From contig BLLK01000058.1 in the NCBI GenBank assembly GCA_021927905.1, positions 372,001-436,000 on the forward strand: 64,000 nt of DNA. The letters run 5' to 3'. Every line of letters starts with the position of its first letter. Position 1 is the first letter of the stretch. Of the stretch, positions 22,968 through 33,840 are shown in pieces. Made by a program: the position numbers and the translations under genes. Origin of the DNA: Chaetoceros tenuissimus (taxonomy: Eukaryota > Bacillariophyta > Thalassiosirophyceae > Chaetocerotales > Chaetocerotaceae). The notes beneath the pieces were generated by a model. The model did not search any database, was not told the origin of the DNA, and worked only from the letters and a program-made list of their open reading frames with translations.

Positions 22968-25900
22968 TTACAGTGCATCTAAGCTTGATTTAATTTTTGC
23001 TGCCTGGTCTTCAAGTTCCTGTAACTCAGTCTTGGCCTTTTCCACTAGTTCTGCTGGGGCTTTCTCTACAAATCCCTTGGATTTCAATCTACCTGCAAGC
23101 TTCTCGATCTCCTTACCAATCTTTGTTGCTTGTTTCTCAAGGCGTTTTCTCTCCTTTTCAGGGTCAATAAGTCCAGCAAGTGGGAGGTAAGCCTCAACAC
23201 CATCTTGGACTACAAGCTGCACTGACTCAACGGAAGCTGCCTTCTTGGCTTCATCGCTTCCTGTTTCTACAACAGAAACTTGATCTGGATCAAGTTTTGC
23301 TAGAAGGACTAATGACTTCACTTCTGACTCAATCATTTCCTTCAAATCTCCACTTGCAACAACAGTAGCGCTGATTTTCTTTCCTTGCTCTACGTTGTAT
23401 TCAGCACGCGCATTTCTAATACTGCGTGTAAGAGCCTGGAAACATTCAAATGCATTAACATCATCTTGATTCAAAGTAAGGGGTTCGTCATCATTCATTT
23501 GAGGCCAATCTGCAAGCATGAGAGCATTAGAAGCTTGGTCAGCACCTGGAGTTTTTCTTGGTAAATGGTGCCACAGTTGTTCTGTGACATATGGCATGTA
23601 TGGATGCAATAAACGCAAACTTGTGTCAAGAATATAAACGAGAACTCTTCTCGCACTCTTTGCCTCTTCTGGACTGCCTCCATTACCCTCATAAAGTCGA
23701 GTCTTTGAAATCTCAATGTACCAATCTGCGTATTGATCCCAAAGAAATTCATAGATCTTTTGTAGAATAACTGTTGAGATATTGTCTTGTTAAAAAGAAA
23801 ACTGGGGCTTCGATGCTTACCTTGCTTCCTGCCGCTCCAAGCTGGTAGTTCTCAATTTCCCTGGTAACATCAGATACTAATGCGTGACATTTGGAGATGA
23901 TGTATTTCTCAGGAAGAGGGAGGGATTCGTATTCTTCAGTTGTCATGGGTCCATCCACACCCAAGTTATCTTTTTCCTCGTCAGTTGCATCTTTTAATGC
24001 ATTATCTGTGACAAACTTACAACAGTTCCAGAGCTTGTTAGCAAACTGTTTGTTGGCTGCAATTTTATCCATATTAAGGGGAATATCTTGCCCAGGAGTA
24101 ACTCCTGTCACAAGTGAATATCTAAGACTATCAGCACCATACTCAGCTACTGTATCCAATGGATCAACAACGTTACCCTTTGTCTTCGACATTTTACTTC
24201 CATCTGCTGCACGAACAAGTCCATGGAGGTATACGACATTAAACGGAGATTTTCCGGTCAATTCAAGACCCATCATTGCCATTCGTGCCACCCAAAAGAA
24301 AAGAATATCGTAACCAGTCTCGAGACAGGTTCCTGGATAGAATCTTGCGAGATCAGAATTTGGATCGTTCTCATTTTTTGGCCAACCAACAGTTGCAAAT
24401 GGCCAAAGACCAGAACTAAACCAAGTATCTAAAACATCCTCCTCTTGACGAAGAACAACGTCTTCCGGATGCCCCATATCTACAGCTTGCTTTCTTGCAT
24501 CTGCTTCATTTCTAGCGACAACATATTCACTCTCGCCTGTCTCTCCAACGTACCATACTGGAATACGATGTCCCCACCAAAGTTGTCTAGAAACACACCA
24601 GTCGCGAATATCTCCCAACCAGTTGTACCAAATTTTATTGAATCTCTCTGGTACAATCTTGATATCTCCATCTTCAACGGCCTTGTATGCCTTTGCCCCC
24701 ATTCCTTCAGTCTTTAAAAACCATTGACTACTTACAAGTGGCTCAATCACTTCCCCACCTCTTTGAGAACGAGGAACACGTTGGGTATGAGGATCAACCT
24801 ATAGGGAAAAAGTAGTCAGTATTTTTTCGCAAATTTTATCATGAGTAGAAAATTTATATTGCTTCAGTCGTCTTACCTTGATGACAAGACCCTCTTTCTC
24901 CATTTCCTCCCAAAGTTTTTCCCTAGCATCAAAACGATCAAGTCCATTGTACGATCCAGCATTCTCATTCAAAGAGCCGTCCTTATTCATAATGTTGATG
25001 ATAGGAAGATCAAACTTTTTACCAATAGCATAATCGTTAGGATCATGACCAGGGGTAATCTTCAAAGCTCCAGTTCCAAATTCCATATCGACGTATTCAT
25101 CAGCGATGATGGGAATAGTTCTACCTCCACTCATCGGGACAACAACATTCTTTCCAACCATATCTTTGAAACGGTCATCATTTGGATTAACACAAACAGC
25201 AGTATCACCCATGATAGTTTCTGGACGAGTTGTTGCCACAGGTAAATATTCATCACTGTCTTCTAGCATGTATTTGAAAAAGTATAATTTTCCTTCTTCC
25301 TCTGAATATTCCACTTCCAAATCACTAACAGCTGTCTTTAACAAAGGTGCCCAGTTTACCATGTATTCTCCACGATAGATCAATCCCTTTTCATGAAATC
25401 TTACAAACGCTTCAGTAACAGATTCACAATTCTCAGCATCCATTGTAAATCTTTCGCGAGTCCAATCAGCTGATGCTCCAAGTGAACGAAGCTGCGATGT
25501 AATAGCTCCACCCTGTTCCTCCTTATATTCCCACACACGTCGAAGAAATTCCTCTCTTCCAACTTCTTCACGAGTTGTACCTTCCGAAATGAGCAATTTT
25601 TCAACTTGAAGCTGGGTTGCAATACCAGCATGATCAGTTCCTAAGCGTCAAATGTTAGAAATTGTCTCTTACGGAATAAATTGACAAATACCAAAAATAT
25701 CAAAACTAACCTGGAAGCCAAAGAACTGGACGACCTCTCATTCTATGGAATCGAGCCAAGACATCTTGCAATGCAACAAAGATTGCATGTCCCATATGTA
25801 ATCTACCAGTTACATTTGGAGGAGGCATAGGAAGGACATAAGGCTCTCTTCCATTACTTGCAGCTTCTTCCTTAGACTGCTTAGCATCAGGCTGAAAACA

Positions 25901-26242
25901 GCCAGCATCCTCCCACCATTTGTAAATCTTATCTTCGAAAAGTGCTGGTTCATATTTACCAATGATTCCCTGTGCCTTATTCTCTACATCGTACTTTGTA
26001 TCAACTAGACTCTTTGTTTCTTCAACAGAAGTAGTTGACACGGACAACTTCATTTCTTTATTGAAACTAAATTTTTGATTCATTCCAAAGAGAGAAGACG
26101 CAGATGAAACTACAGAACGTCTGGAAGGAGCAGTAAATGCTTTCACAGACGTGGACAACAACGCCATAGCCATCATTGTTCTTCTAGTACTGAATGAAGT
26201 AGACTTTCGTCGTTTGTTGCGAGTGTCAAGTTGACTTGGCAT
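22968..26242 (-). CDS. valyl-tRNA synthetase with plastid-type N-terminus
   Basis: Four exons: 26242-25711, 25640-24877, 24798-23821 and 23756-22968 (1020 aa). It charges tRNA-Val. The class I HIGH motif is HMGHA in NVTGRLHMGHAIF (about residue 152) and the KMSKS motif is KMSKTKGNVVDP (about 630). The first junction restores LPGTDHAGIATQ, a ValRS hallmark, and the C-terminal 70 residues are the helical coiled-coil arm of bacterial and organellar ValRS. The N-terminus is notable: a basic stretch, then at Met23/24 a hydrophobic MMAMALLSTSVKAFTAPSRR resembling a diatom signal peptide with a Phe cleavage motif. Translation from Met1 or from Met23 could send the enzyme to different compartments. 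Its 3' end faces that of TOR, 181 bp away. Confidence 0.95.
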
Positions 26243-26723
26243 TAGCTTAGAGTTTCTTTTCCAATTTCTGTATATCTTTGCTTTTGCAGCAAAGTTTTCT
26301 CAACAAAATCGAAATAAAAATTTACTCGATGAGAGATTGAAAATAGATATTCGATTCAGGGTGCGATACCTTTAACACTTTCTATACTCGAAAAGAGATG
26401 GAAATCTTTCTGCATAGAACGATGATATTCATCATTCATCATCACACAGAACACAGACCCAATTTCATTTATTGATGGGCAGAGGAGCAGGAGAAAACAC
26501 ATCATCCGACACAGGGGTACGCACGTAGTAGAAATCCCGTGTCAAGTTGGGAGTAGTGAGAACCTCATATCTTCTTTCTCACTTGCGATTGTCCACAGTC
26601 CACACACACATTTGATAGACAAATAAACTGTAATCATCAAGTAAAGACCGCTCTAAGCTAATCGAATTTGTTTCTATTTCAGCTACATACTTTACCAAAA
26701 AGATCTATATACTATCTACAAAA
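26243..26723. promoter_or_regulatory. bidirectional promoter region
   Basis: A 481-bp gap separates the divergent start codons of ValRS and the plastid protein to its right, so it should serve both. I did not recognise a specific binding site. Confidence 0.4.
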
Positions 26724-27746
26724 ATGAAGTTTTCAATTATTGCAATTTTTGCGCTTGGACTTTCCAATACTCAGGCATTCACTACGCCAAGATTTTCTTC
26801 AACATCCGTCAACACCAGGACTACAACATCTATCGCAATGGAAGGTAAAGATTTCTCTGAAAGCCCTACAGGTAAATCTAGATTTGATGGTAATCAAAGA
26901 GAACCAACCATTCAAGAAATCAGTATCATGGATGATATGATCACGAAAATGTCCAAAGCAAAACCATATGAACTACCAAATGCTGTATCAAAGGCTATCC
27001 GAGTTGTTTCATCTCCACGCTTTTTCATGCGAATTGCAGAACGTGTAGATATGGCCGAAAATGATGTTGAAAAGGAGCAACTGTCTGCTCTTGCAGCAAA
27101 TCTTGTGACCACCATTGAAGCAGTTGTATCTTCCACCGAAGAAAAGTTGGACGACAGAGCCAAGGCTGTTGAAACTGTTGTAAAGGCTGCAGCAGAACCT
27201 GATAGTGGTGAATTCCTTGTTCCATTGTCAGTGGAACGCGTTGATGCTATGCGAAAAGCTTTGAGTAAAATTGATCCTCATGAGCAAGATGAAGGATTTC
27301 TTTCTACCGTTGACGCATGGATAAACAAAAGCCACGAAGACGGGCTTGATGGTATGGTTGGCATCCTTCAAAAATTACTGCAAATGTATGCAGGAGAAGC
27401 AATTGCTCGGGCAAGAGTTGAGCTGCAAGCTAATGTTGGTGCAGCAGTGACTGGAGAAGATCAAAGTGAAGCTGATAAAGTTATAGCCGAAGACGAAGCT
27501 TCAGGTCCAAAGCCTGCATCGATTTTCATGGATAAACTCATGACAATGGATACAGACATGTGGGATAGTGCTATGGTAAATGAATTCAAGAATGAAGATG
27601 GTGTATCATCAAAAGCACTAACCTCAGAGGTACAAAGAACAATGGAAGCTGTTGTATTAGGACTAGAAAGTGGGTCAATGGCACAACGTGTACAAGCAGA
27701 ATACTTGAAAGAACTCGTGACTCGAATTGAACAATTAGAAAAGTAA
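26724..27746 (+). CDS. plastid-targeted protein of unknown function
   Basis: Single exon, 340 aa. A signal peptide (MKFSIIAIFALGLSNTQA) is followed by FTTPRF, the Phe-led cleavage motif of heterokont plastid preproteins, then a Ser/Thr-rich transit-like stretch. The mature part is mostly predicted alpha-helix, acidic and Ala-rich, with ordered segments such as ELPNAVSKAIRVVSSPRFF and DAWINKSHEDGLDGMVGIL. No catalytic motif or known fold is recognised. The intact presequence and regular composition say it is a real gene. It probably acts in the stroma, being soluble with no transmembrane segment after the presequence. Confidence 0.8.
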   Translation: MKFSIIAIFALGLSNTQAFTTPRFSSTSVNTRTTTSIAMEGKDFSESPTGKSRFDGNQREPTIQEISIMDDMITKMSKAKPYELPNAVSKAIRVVSSPRFFMRIAERVDMAENDVEKEQLSALAANLVTTIEAVVSSTEEKLDDRAKAVETVVKAAAEPDSGEFLVPLSVERVDAMRKALSKIDPHEQDEGFLSTVDAWINKSHEDGLDGMVGILQKLLQMYAGEAIARARVELQANVGAAVTGEDQSEADKVIAEDEASGPKPASIFMDKLMTMDTDMWDSAMVNEFKNEDGVSSKALTSEVQRTMEAVVLGLESGSMAQRVQAEYLKELVTRIEQLEK

Positions 27747-28637
27747 TTTTATAAAATTGAATCACACTAGCTTTAATAGGTTTTCTGTTGGATTTGTCGA
27801 CTCTTACTTTTGGCTTTGACAAACTTTTTACACTTATCGTAGAGTAATACTCAGTTTCTAGGTGAAGAGAATAAACATGACAAACAGAAGAGAATGGATC
27901 TTTTTATAATTATCTTGTTTGTTTTAATTTTCTAAATTGTTTACTTAGCTCAAAAATAGATACAAATGGAAATTAAAAATACAGAAAGGAATGAAAAGTG
28001 AAAAGCATTGGATGACCCCAACCATGGAATAACCCGGACGAAGTGAATGGCAACCGGTTTGTAGTTTTCAGTGCACAGTAAGTAGCGTCGGTGCTTACTA
28101 CGTACGCAAAAAAATAAAGTAGAAATAGATCGTAAATACGTAAATACTACGTATCTGTCCAAGGTAGATTGTATCTGTCAATATCTATTGCATATCTCTA
28201 ATCATGCCAATCGTCTAAAAAATTACATTTAGTTTATGAGGTACCTACGTAAGGTACTTACTTTTTAACTTAGCTAGATGATCTAAATATTTATCGGCCA
28301 ATCGAATCGAAAGCAAGAAATAAAAATATCTTCACCTTGACAAAATATCTGAAAATGTCATAATCGAAACCGGTAAAAGGTGGTGTCAGTTTCTGCTTCC
28401 ACATACGTCAGTATTTGTCAGCCATCATGTTCTCATTTTGACTATTTGAGAAGCTCGAGTTCCACCAGTTTTTCCTCAACTTCCTCACTCTGACGTGCAG
28501 TGAGCAGTAACACATGAGCAACCGAGCGAACTTCCTTTCCACCACCTCTTCTCATAAGCACACAAAATATCAAAACGTCAAAGCAAAATAAAATCATACA
28601 GTAAATCATACAGTTCATCATCACAACTAATAAAATC
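27747..28637. other. intergenic region upstream of the canonical HSF gene
   Basis: This 891-bp AT-rich stretch holds the 3' UTR of the plastid protein gene and the promoter of the HSF gene. Several TACGTA palindromes cluster at about 28100-28250. No gene is visible. Confidence 0.4.
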
Positions 28638-30190
28638 ATGTCTTCTACTTCAGGCAATGCTTCAAAAAGAGAAGAAGAAGAAGATGCAGCACTTGCTCTA
28701 GCTTCTCTATCGAATCCAAACACTAGTAGCGGCGCCTCCAACCGCGACAAAACTAGCAGCTCCAGTAACCAAAAAGTTGAAGCTAACGAGGAGATGGCAC
28801 CAGGATCTGCTAATCCCCTAACCAGATACAGCTCCTCATCTGGCTTCAGAATTCAGCAAATTCCGTTCCCAAGAGTTATTCACCAACCAATGAAACTTGC
28901 TAACTCTGTAGACCATACATATACCGACTACAGTGTTATTCCCGACAACGTGCTATCGCTGCTAGAAGAGGGAAGCCAACAGTACTTCCTCGGACTTGAT
29001 GCTGACCAGAGGAGAGGATGCGAGATAATGAAAGAGCAATTAAAAACTATTTTTGGAAAAAGCACTCCTAGTAGAAAACACAATGGCGGTGTATCAAAGC
29101 CATTTCCAGGAAAGGTAAGCACTAAGAGACTGTCGGTGCAGATTTGTCTATTCCTTCTTACTTATCTCATCTTTCATCTTTTTTAAAGTTGATTGATGTT
29201 CTAGAAATGGAAGAGGCTCAATCATGTATTGCATGGATGCCACACGGGAGATCATTCAAGGTTTTTGACCAAGACAAGTTGGTTTCAGAAATACTTACAA
29301 AACACTTCAAACAGTCCAAAATGGTTTCTTTCACTCGACAACTAAATCTTTGGGGCTTCAAACGCATCACAAAAGGGATCGATGCTGGTGCCTACTATAA
29401 TGAACGATTCCTCAAGGGTTATCCTAGACTTGCAACACTAATGAAAAGGCATAAAAACAAGGGTACCGGAACAAAGCTTGCATCAAATCCCGATAGCGAA
29501 CCAAATTTTTATAGTTTTCCTCGGCCTGGTGCTAGTCCACCTGCAGTTTCGATTTCTTCAAACGGAAGTAATCAATCAGGTCAGAACTCAGGTGTATCTG
29601 GGATGCTGAACAATGATCAGGTTCTCCAGCGTCTATTGCAATTAAGGGGAAATCCTGCTACAGTACCAAACTTGGTTGGTAATACATCTACAATACAGAA
29701 TTTAGCAAGAAACCGAAACGACGTTAATTCAGTCTCGGCTTCCAATACAACAAGAGATTCAAATAGTAGTGTTACTAGTGATGCGACTTCTCATGATGAC
29801 TTATTGGTAGCGTCTAGGCAGGCTCAAGTCAATAGTACTGGAAGGTTCGCTGGTGAACAAGGTTCACTGAATGGGAATATAAATCAACAAAGTGTCAACA
29901 GCAATTTAAACAATGTTTTGCTCCAGATTCAGCAACAGCAACGACTTCTTCAACCACAAAATCTAGACATATTGGGTGTACTTGGTCTTATCCAGCAACA
30001 ACAACAACAGCAACAACAGCAACAACAACAACTCTTGCTACAATTACAGGGCTTTGAAGGGTTTCTACAGCAGGCAAACCTGGTAGCAACACCATCCCAG
30101 TTGGGGAATAATGTCGACATCAATTCTTTGCGACAGAGTCTTTTGAACGCCGCAGCCGCTCTTGACAATTTCGATACAAGCAAAAAGTGA
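28638..30190 (+). CDS. heat-shock transcription factor, canonical recognition helix
   Basis: Two exons: 28638-29114 and 29189-30190 (492 aa). The HSF-type winged-helix DNA-binding domain starts at the exon junction (PFPGK, then LIDVLEMEE) and contains the recognition helix SFTRQLNLWGFKR, in which the invariant Arg, Gln and Asn of the HSF consensus are all kept. It is followed by a Ser/Asn-rich tail with a 13-residue polyglutamine run, typical of an activation region. Near the N-terminus lies DAALALASLS, a motif shared with the three other HSFs of this window. A nuclear regulator binding nGAAn repeats is expected. A clear HR-A/B coiled coil for trimerisation was not seen, as in many diatom HSFs. 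Confidence 0.93.
29993..30031 (+). repeat. CAA/CAG repeat encoding 13 glutamines
   Basis: Thirteen consecutive glutamine codons, mixing CAA and CAG, lie in the C-terminal region of the HSF gene. Confidence 0.9.
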
Positions 30191-30854
30191 ATGCAGCGCT
30201 TTTATTTAACTTATCTGGGGCATCGATAAGATAAAGGCTAAATATGATATAATATGATTCGATTTATGACTTTATGAAATAAATTTGCAATTAGAAGTAT
30301 TTTGTTTTTCCTCTAGCTGTTTTTTATTGTTCAATGACCCAATCATCGTGTGATTTCCATACGACCGCTAGACTTTTTTTTATGCTTGTAGGTAGTTGCT
30401 TGCAACTAAACTTTTCACCAGTGACGCATGAGGAGACACCTTGGTATCCTTTTTTTAATGTTTCACTCTTCCACTCCAACATACGTGTTTTCAGAAAAGA
30501 AGCTGAAATGCGTAATATCAAGAAATGATGACGCATTTAATAAAGACATTTCCATCATATAAGTGTTGTAAGTCGACCTACTTATGATGATGTACCTTAC
30601 TTTACAATGTTGTATCGTGTTAATCGTGGTACATGACCATACGTACAATTTCATTCAATTTTGTTGTTCACCCTTCACCCTTCACTCTGAACTCTGAAGA
30701 CCGCAACAACATGTTTTTCAATTTTGTAGGCGGTATGCCCTGCTACTTCTCTGTATGTTTGTATGTTTGCTCAATCCATGTAAATAATATATATGTTCAA
30801 TCAAAAAGCTCCTGTAGGCTATTATTCATCACGAACTCGAATATCTAGCTAGGA
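30191..30854. other. intergenic region
   Basis: This 664-bp AT-rich stretch lies between two co-directional genes. Short open frames on both strands have no recognisable content and I see no RNA gene. Confidence 0.4.
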
Positions 30855-31718
30855 ATGGCTTTCTACCCTCGCTCGTACTTCGTCTCGTGGCATGTAAAAT
30901 TTTCCTCTATTGGGTTAATCACTATTTTCATTTACTGTTTAAGACACTTCACCTTTTCAATGTCAACAAATGTAATCAACGCAAACAAGGTTCACAAATT
31001 CTTTATTTGTCGGCATGGAGAAACAGATGCTAATGAAAGTGGAGTAATACAGGGTTCAAGCGATTTTTCAAGTCTTACAATGAAAGGAAAGGAACAAGCG
31101 AGAAATTTGGGTCTTTCATTGAGCCACGCAGTAGCTATGAATCATGTATTTTTGAGTCCACTCAACCGTGCACAAGAGACATGGGACATTCTTAGGGAAG
31201 CTATGATCGAAAACAATAATGGGGGAGCAGAGATATACCAAAGGGAAATAGTACTGAACAATCTTAGGGAGATTGATTTTTATTCATGGGAAGGGCTTGA
31301 TAAAAACGAGATTAAAGCGCGATTCCCTACGTCTTATCAAGCATGGAAGAGTGGTGATCCAGAAGTGCTATCTGTTGAAGCTGAATCAGAGGAAATTAAA
31401 TATCCCCTGAAAGACCTTTGGGATAGGGCATCAGAAGTTTGGAATGAAATTCATGAGCATGAGCTGAATTATCTTTTGCAAAGCAAAATGACCACAGAAC
31501 ATTCATCATCTTCTCTTTTAGTTTGTCACGGGTCTCTTGGTCAGGCTCTACTAGGATCTGCATTAGGCGCTGATGCAAACTTTTTTCGAAAAGAAGAATT
31601 TCCGAATTGTGGTGTGGTTGAAATAGAGTGGGTACTTCATTCGAAAGAAAGCTTTGGAAAAGTTCACAGATGGAGATGGTATCGTCCCACTGTTGGAGAA
31701 TGGAATTATCACAAATGA
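30855..31718 (+). CDS. histidine phosphatase (phosphoglycerate mutase-like)
   Basis: Single exon, 287 aa. The catalytic motif ICRHGETDANESGVIQG (about residues 53-69) contains the phospho-accepting His. A conserved FLSPLNRAQETW block follows, then the acidic REIDFYSWEG region and a second His in LLVCHGSLGQALLG. This is the branch-1 histidine phosphatase fold, which includes phosphoglycerate mutases, fructose-2,6-bisphosphatase-like and other phosphatases; the exact substrate cannot be told. The N-terminal 40 residues include a hydrophobic segment (SSIGLITIFIYCLRHF) that could be an anchor or a targeting signal. It is convergent with the RNA methyltransferase gene, 91 bp away. Confidence 0.85.
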   Translation: MAFYPRSYFVSWHVKFSSIGLITIFIYCLRHFTFSMSTNVINANKVHKFFICRHGETDANESGVIQGSSDFSSLTMKGKEQARNLGLSLSHAVAMNHVFLSPLNRAQETWDILREAMIENNNGGAEIYQREIVLNNLREIDFYSWEGLDKNEIKARFPTSYQAWKSGDPEVLSVEAESEEIKYPLKDLWDRASEVWNEIHEHELNYLLQSKMTTEHSSSSLLVCHGSLGQALLGSALGADANFFRKEEFPNCGVVEIEWVLHSKESFGKVHRWRWYRPTVGEWNYHK

Positions 31719-31809
31719 AACGAATAACGAATGGTGAACAGTAAACATATATACTATGTAAAAGTTTTTCTGTACGTTGTGCAAGTGTTGAAATTTGCTT
31801 ACTGTGCCA

Positions 31810-33372
31810 TCACTGGGTCTTTCTTTTCCACCTTGCTATAAAAAAGCCATCATTATCTGCATTTGGCAAAAGACTTTTGTAGTGACTTTGCTCATTATTG
31901 TCATGATTTTGAAACGGCCAAGGTTCCCATTTATCTATAAAATGTATGGAGTTTTCAAAAGCATTGGCAACATCTTGGTTCTCGTGTGCAAAGATTGAAC
32001 ACGTTGCATATACCAACCTCCCTCCTGGTTTGACAAGATTAGAGGCTTCTTTCAAAATTTTAAGCTGGATCCTCGGGAAATCTTTGGTGATTTCTTCTTG
32101 GCTTATTTTGAACCTCTGCGATGGACGGCGTCTCAAAACACCTGTACTTGAACAAGGCGCGTCTACTAACACTGCATCAGCTATTGACCCCGTAAATTGG
32201 ACACCATCATCCAATGTCGTTTTCACGAGATCAGGCTGCAAACTATTGCACCCAGTTCGTGTAAAACTACCCTTCAGCTGCTTCATCCTATCATTAACAA
32301 TGTCATGTGCAATTATATTTCCATTGGGTTGACATCGTCTTTCCACAGCATCACTATTCATGTAACTAGCTATGGCAAATGTTTTGCCACCATTCCCACA
32401 ACAGTAATCAACAATTGTCTCATGATGTTTGGCTTCAAGTGCACTAGCAATTATCTGTGATCCAGCATCTTGAACTTCAAACCAACCGTTTTTCCAAGCA
32501 TTCATAGACCAAATGGATATCTTTGAAGAATTCCAATTTTCATCAGGTAGCAGCTGAAGGCATCCATCTGGATGATTTTTCTTCTCCAGCTTTGTTTTCA
32601 ATACCTTTGCAAAACATTCATCCTTTAACCTTTGAATTAGAACTTGGTCTGACCTACAGCGGATACTGTTTCTACGGATATATATAGGGCCAGGCTTAGA
32701 AAAAGTATCTGCAAATCTCTCTGCATTATTTGAGCCGTATTGTTGAACCATCATTTCTACAAAAAACACGGGTAGACTGTACTTCACAGATATGCGCTCG
32801 ATTTTGCTCTCTATCGCGTCTATTGGTTTCAACATTTCTTCATTGATGTTTCCGTCTAGAAAGTCAGCATGCATGTCGATCATTCTCCTAATGACTTTTC
32901 TTTTTTCACTTTTTGATTGACTGTTATCAAATTCATTTTTGCATAGAAATTGATAACGTATTCTCATCAACGAAGTTCCAAGCACCAGATCATTCAGACG
33001 TTTCCTACTTCTCTGTCGTTCCTCTATACCAATATCTTTTTCAATAATAATCTTCTGATAAGAACGAAGACATTTCTTGAGTGCCCTTTCTGCATCTATC
33101 GTTGAACTTTCAGTATAGAGATGATCATTATTTCCATCTCTTTTTGATAATTCCTCGTTCCAACTATTATAAATCACTGGAAGGAGAGCATCAGTTGCCA
33201 AATCTCTAAGTGTTTCATCCGATGTTTCCTCTAAAACGAAGGATGCAAGTAAAAAAGACGAACGAAAGCTTTTTTTGTTTTTGATGATGATGCCATTTCC
33301 GGTTAGGAAACCAAAGGTTGAAGTTGTGAGTTTTGCGCAAATGAGGATAGTTAGTATCGATGAAGAAATCAT
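31810..33372 (-). CDS. RsmB/NSUN-family RNA cytosine-C5 methyltransferase
   Basis: Single exon, 520 aa. It uses S-adenosylmethionine to methylate C5 of cytosine in RNA. The AdoMet site is VDYCCGNGGKTFAIAS, equivalent to the family DxCAAPGGKT. The two catalytic cysteines lie in VDAPCSSTGVLRR (about residue 405) and VYATCSIFAHENQ (about 458). The N-terminal half is likely the NusB-like or PUA-like RNA-binding region. The start MISSSILTILICAKLTTSTFGF looks like a signal peptide ending before a Phe, so plastid import is possible and rRNA of the plastid would be the likely substrate. That is inference from the presequence only. Confidence 0.88.
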   Translation of the reverse strand: MISSSILTILICAKLTTSTFGFLTGNGIIIKNKKSFRSSFLLASFVLEETSDETLRDLATDALLPVIYNSWNEELSKRDGNNDHLYTESSTIDAERALKKCLRSYQKIIIEKDIGIEERQRSRKRLNDLVLGTSLMRIRYQFLCKNEFDNSQSKSEKRKVIRRMIDMHADFLDGNINEEMLKPIDAIESKIERISVKYSLPVFFVEMMVQQYGSNNAERFADTFSKPGPIYIRRNSIRCRSDQVLIQRLKDECFAKVLKTKLEKKNHPDGCLQLLPDENWNSSKISIWSMNAWKNGWFEVQDAGSQIIASALEAKHHETIVDYCCGNGGKTFAIASYMNSDAVERRCQPNGNIIAHDIVNDRMKQLKGSFTRTGCNSLQPDLVKTTLDDGVQFTGSIADAVLVDAPCSSTGVLRRRPSQRFKISQEEITKDFPRIQLKILKEASNLVKPGGRLVYATCSIFAHENQDVANAFENSIHFIDKWEPWPFQNHDNNEQSHYKSLLPNADNDGFFIARWKRKTQ

Positions 33373-33840
33373 TGCTCCTGATCAATACTGCTTTAAGTAT
33401 TTATATATGGAGTAGCAGCACATTTCTCTTGCCCTACCATGTACCTTTCAACAGCGTTACTTCCTGCATTCATGCGTATGCTTCAAATTTCAAGTCTTCA
33501 CTTTTTACCTAACACCACCACCATAGTTTACGTGGCTCCAATAGTGGGGGGGAACTGTTTGGCTGGTGGATGTTTCTTTGTGTCTCAAAAAGACTCGACT
33601 CATTCATTATTCAGACAAATTTAGCATGATAAAAGAATTTATTCCATTCTGCAAACTCTTCTTTGTTCTTTCAATACAACTGTACTTGCTATCTCCCACT
33701 ACTCCATCGACAAAGAGCTGAAATAATTAAAAAAGAAGGCTCCTAGCGGCACAGTTCAGAGTTCGAATCAGTCAAAACAAAATATTTAAAAAAAATAGTT
33801 TTATTTTTAATTTCAATTTTATACCCTCATTATTATTTTT
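33373..33840. other. intergenic region between two minus-strand genes
   Basis: This 468-bp stretch covers the RNA methyltransferase promoter and the 3' end of the cyclin gene. A short A/T-rich tract lies at about 33785-33840. Nothing else was recognised. Confidence 0.4.

Noticed and set aside
28100-28250. Cluster of TACGTA palindromes
   Set aside because: Short and AT-rich; no structure or spacing that sets it apart from background.
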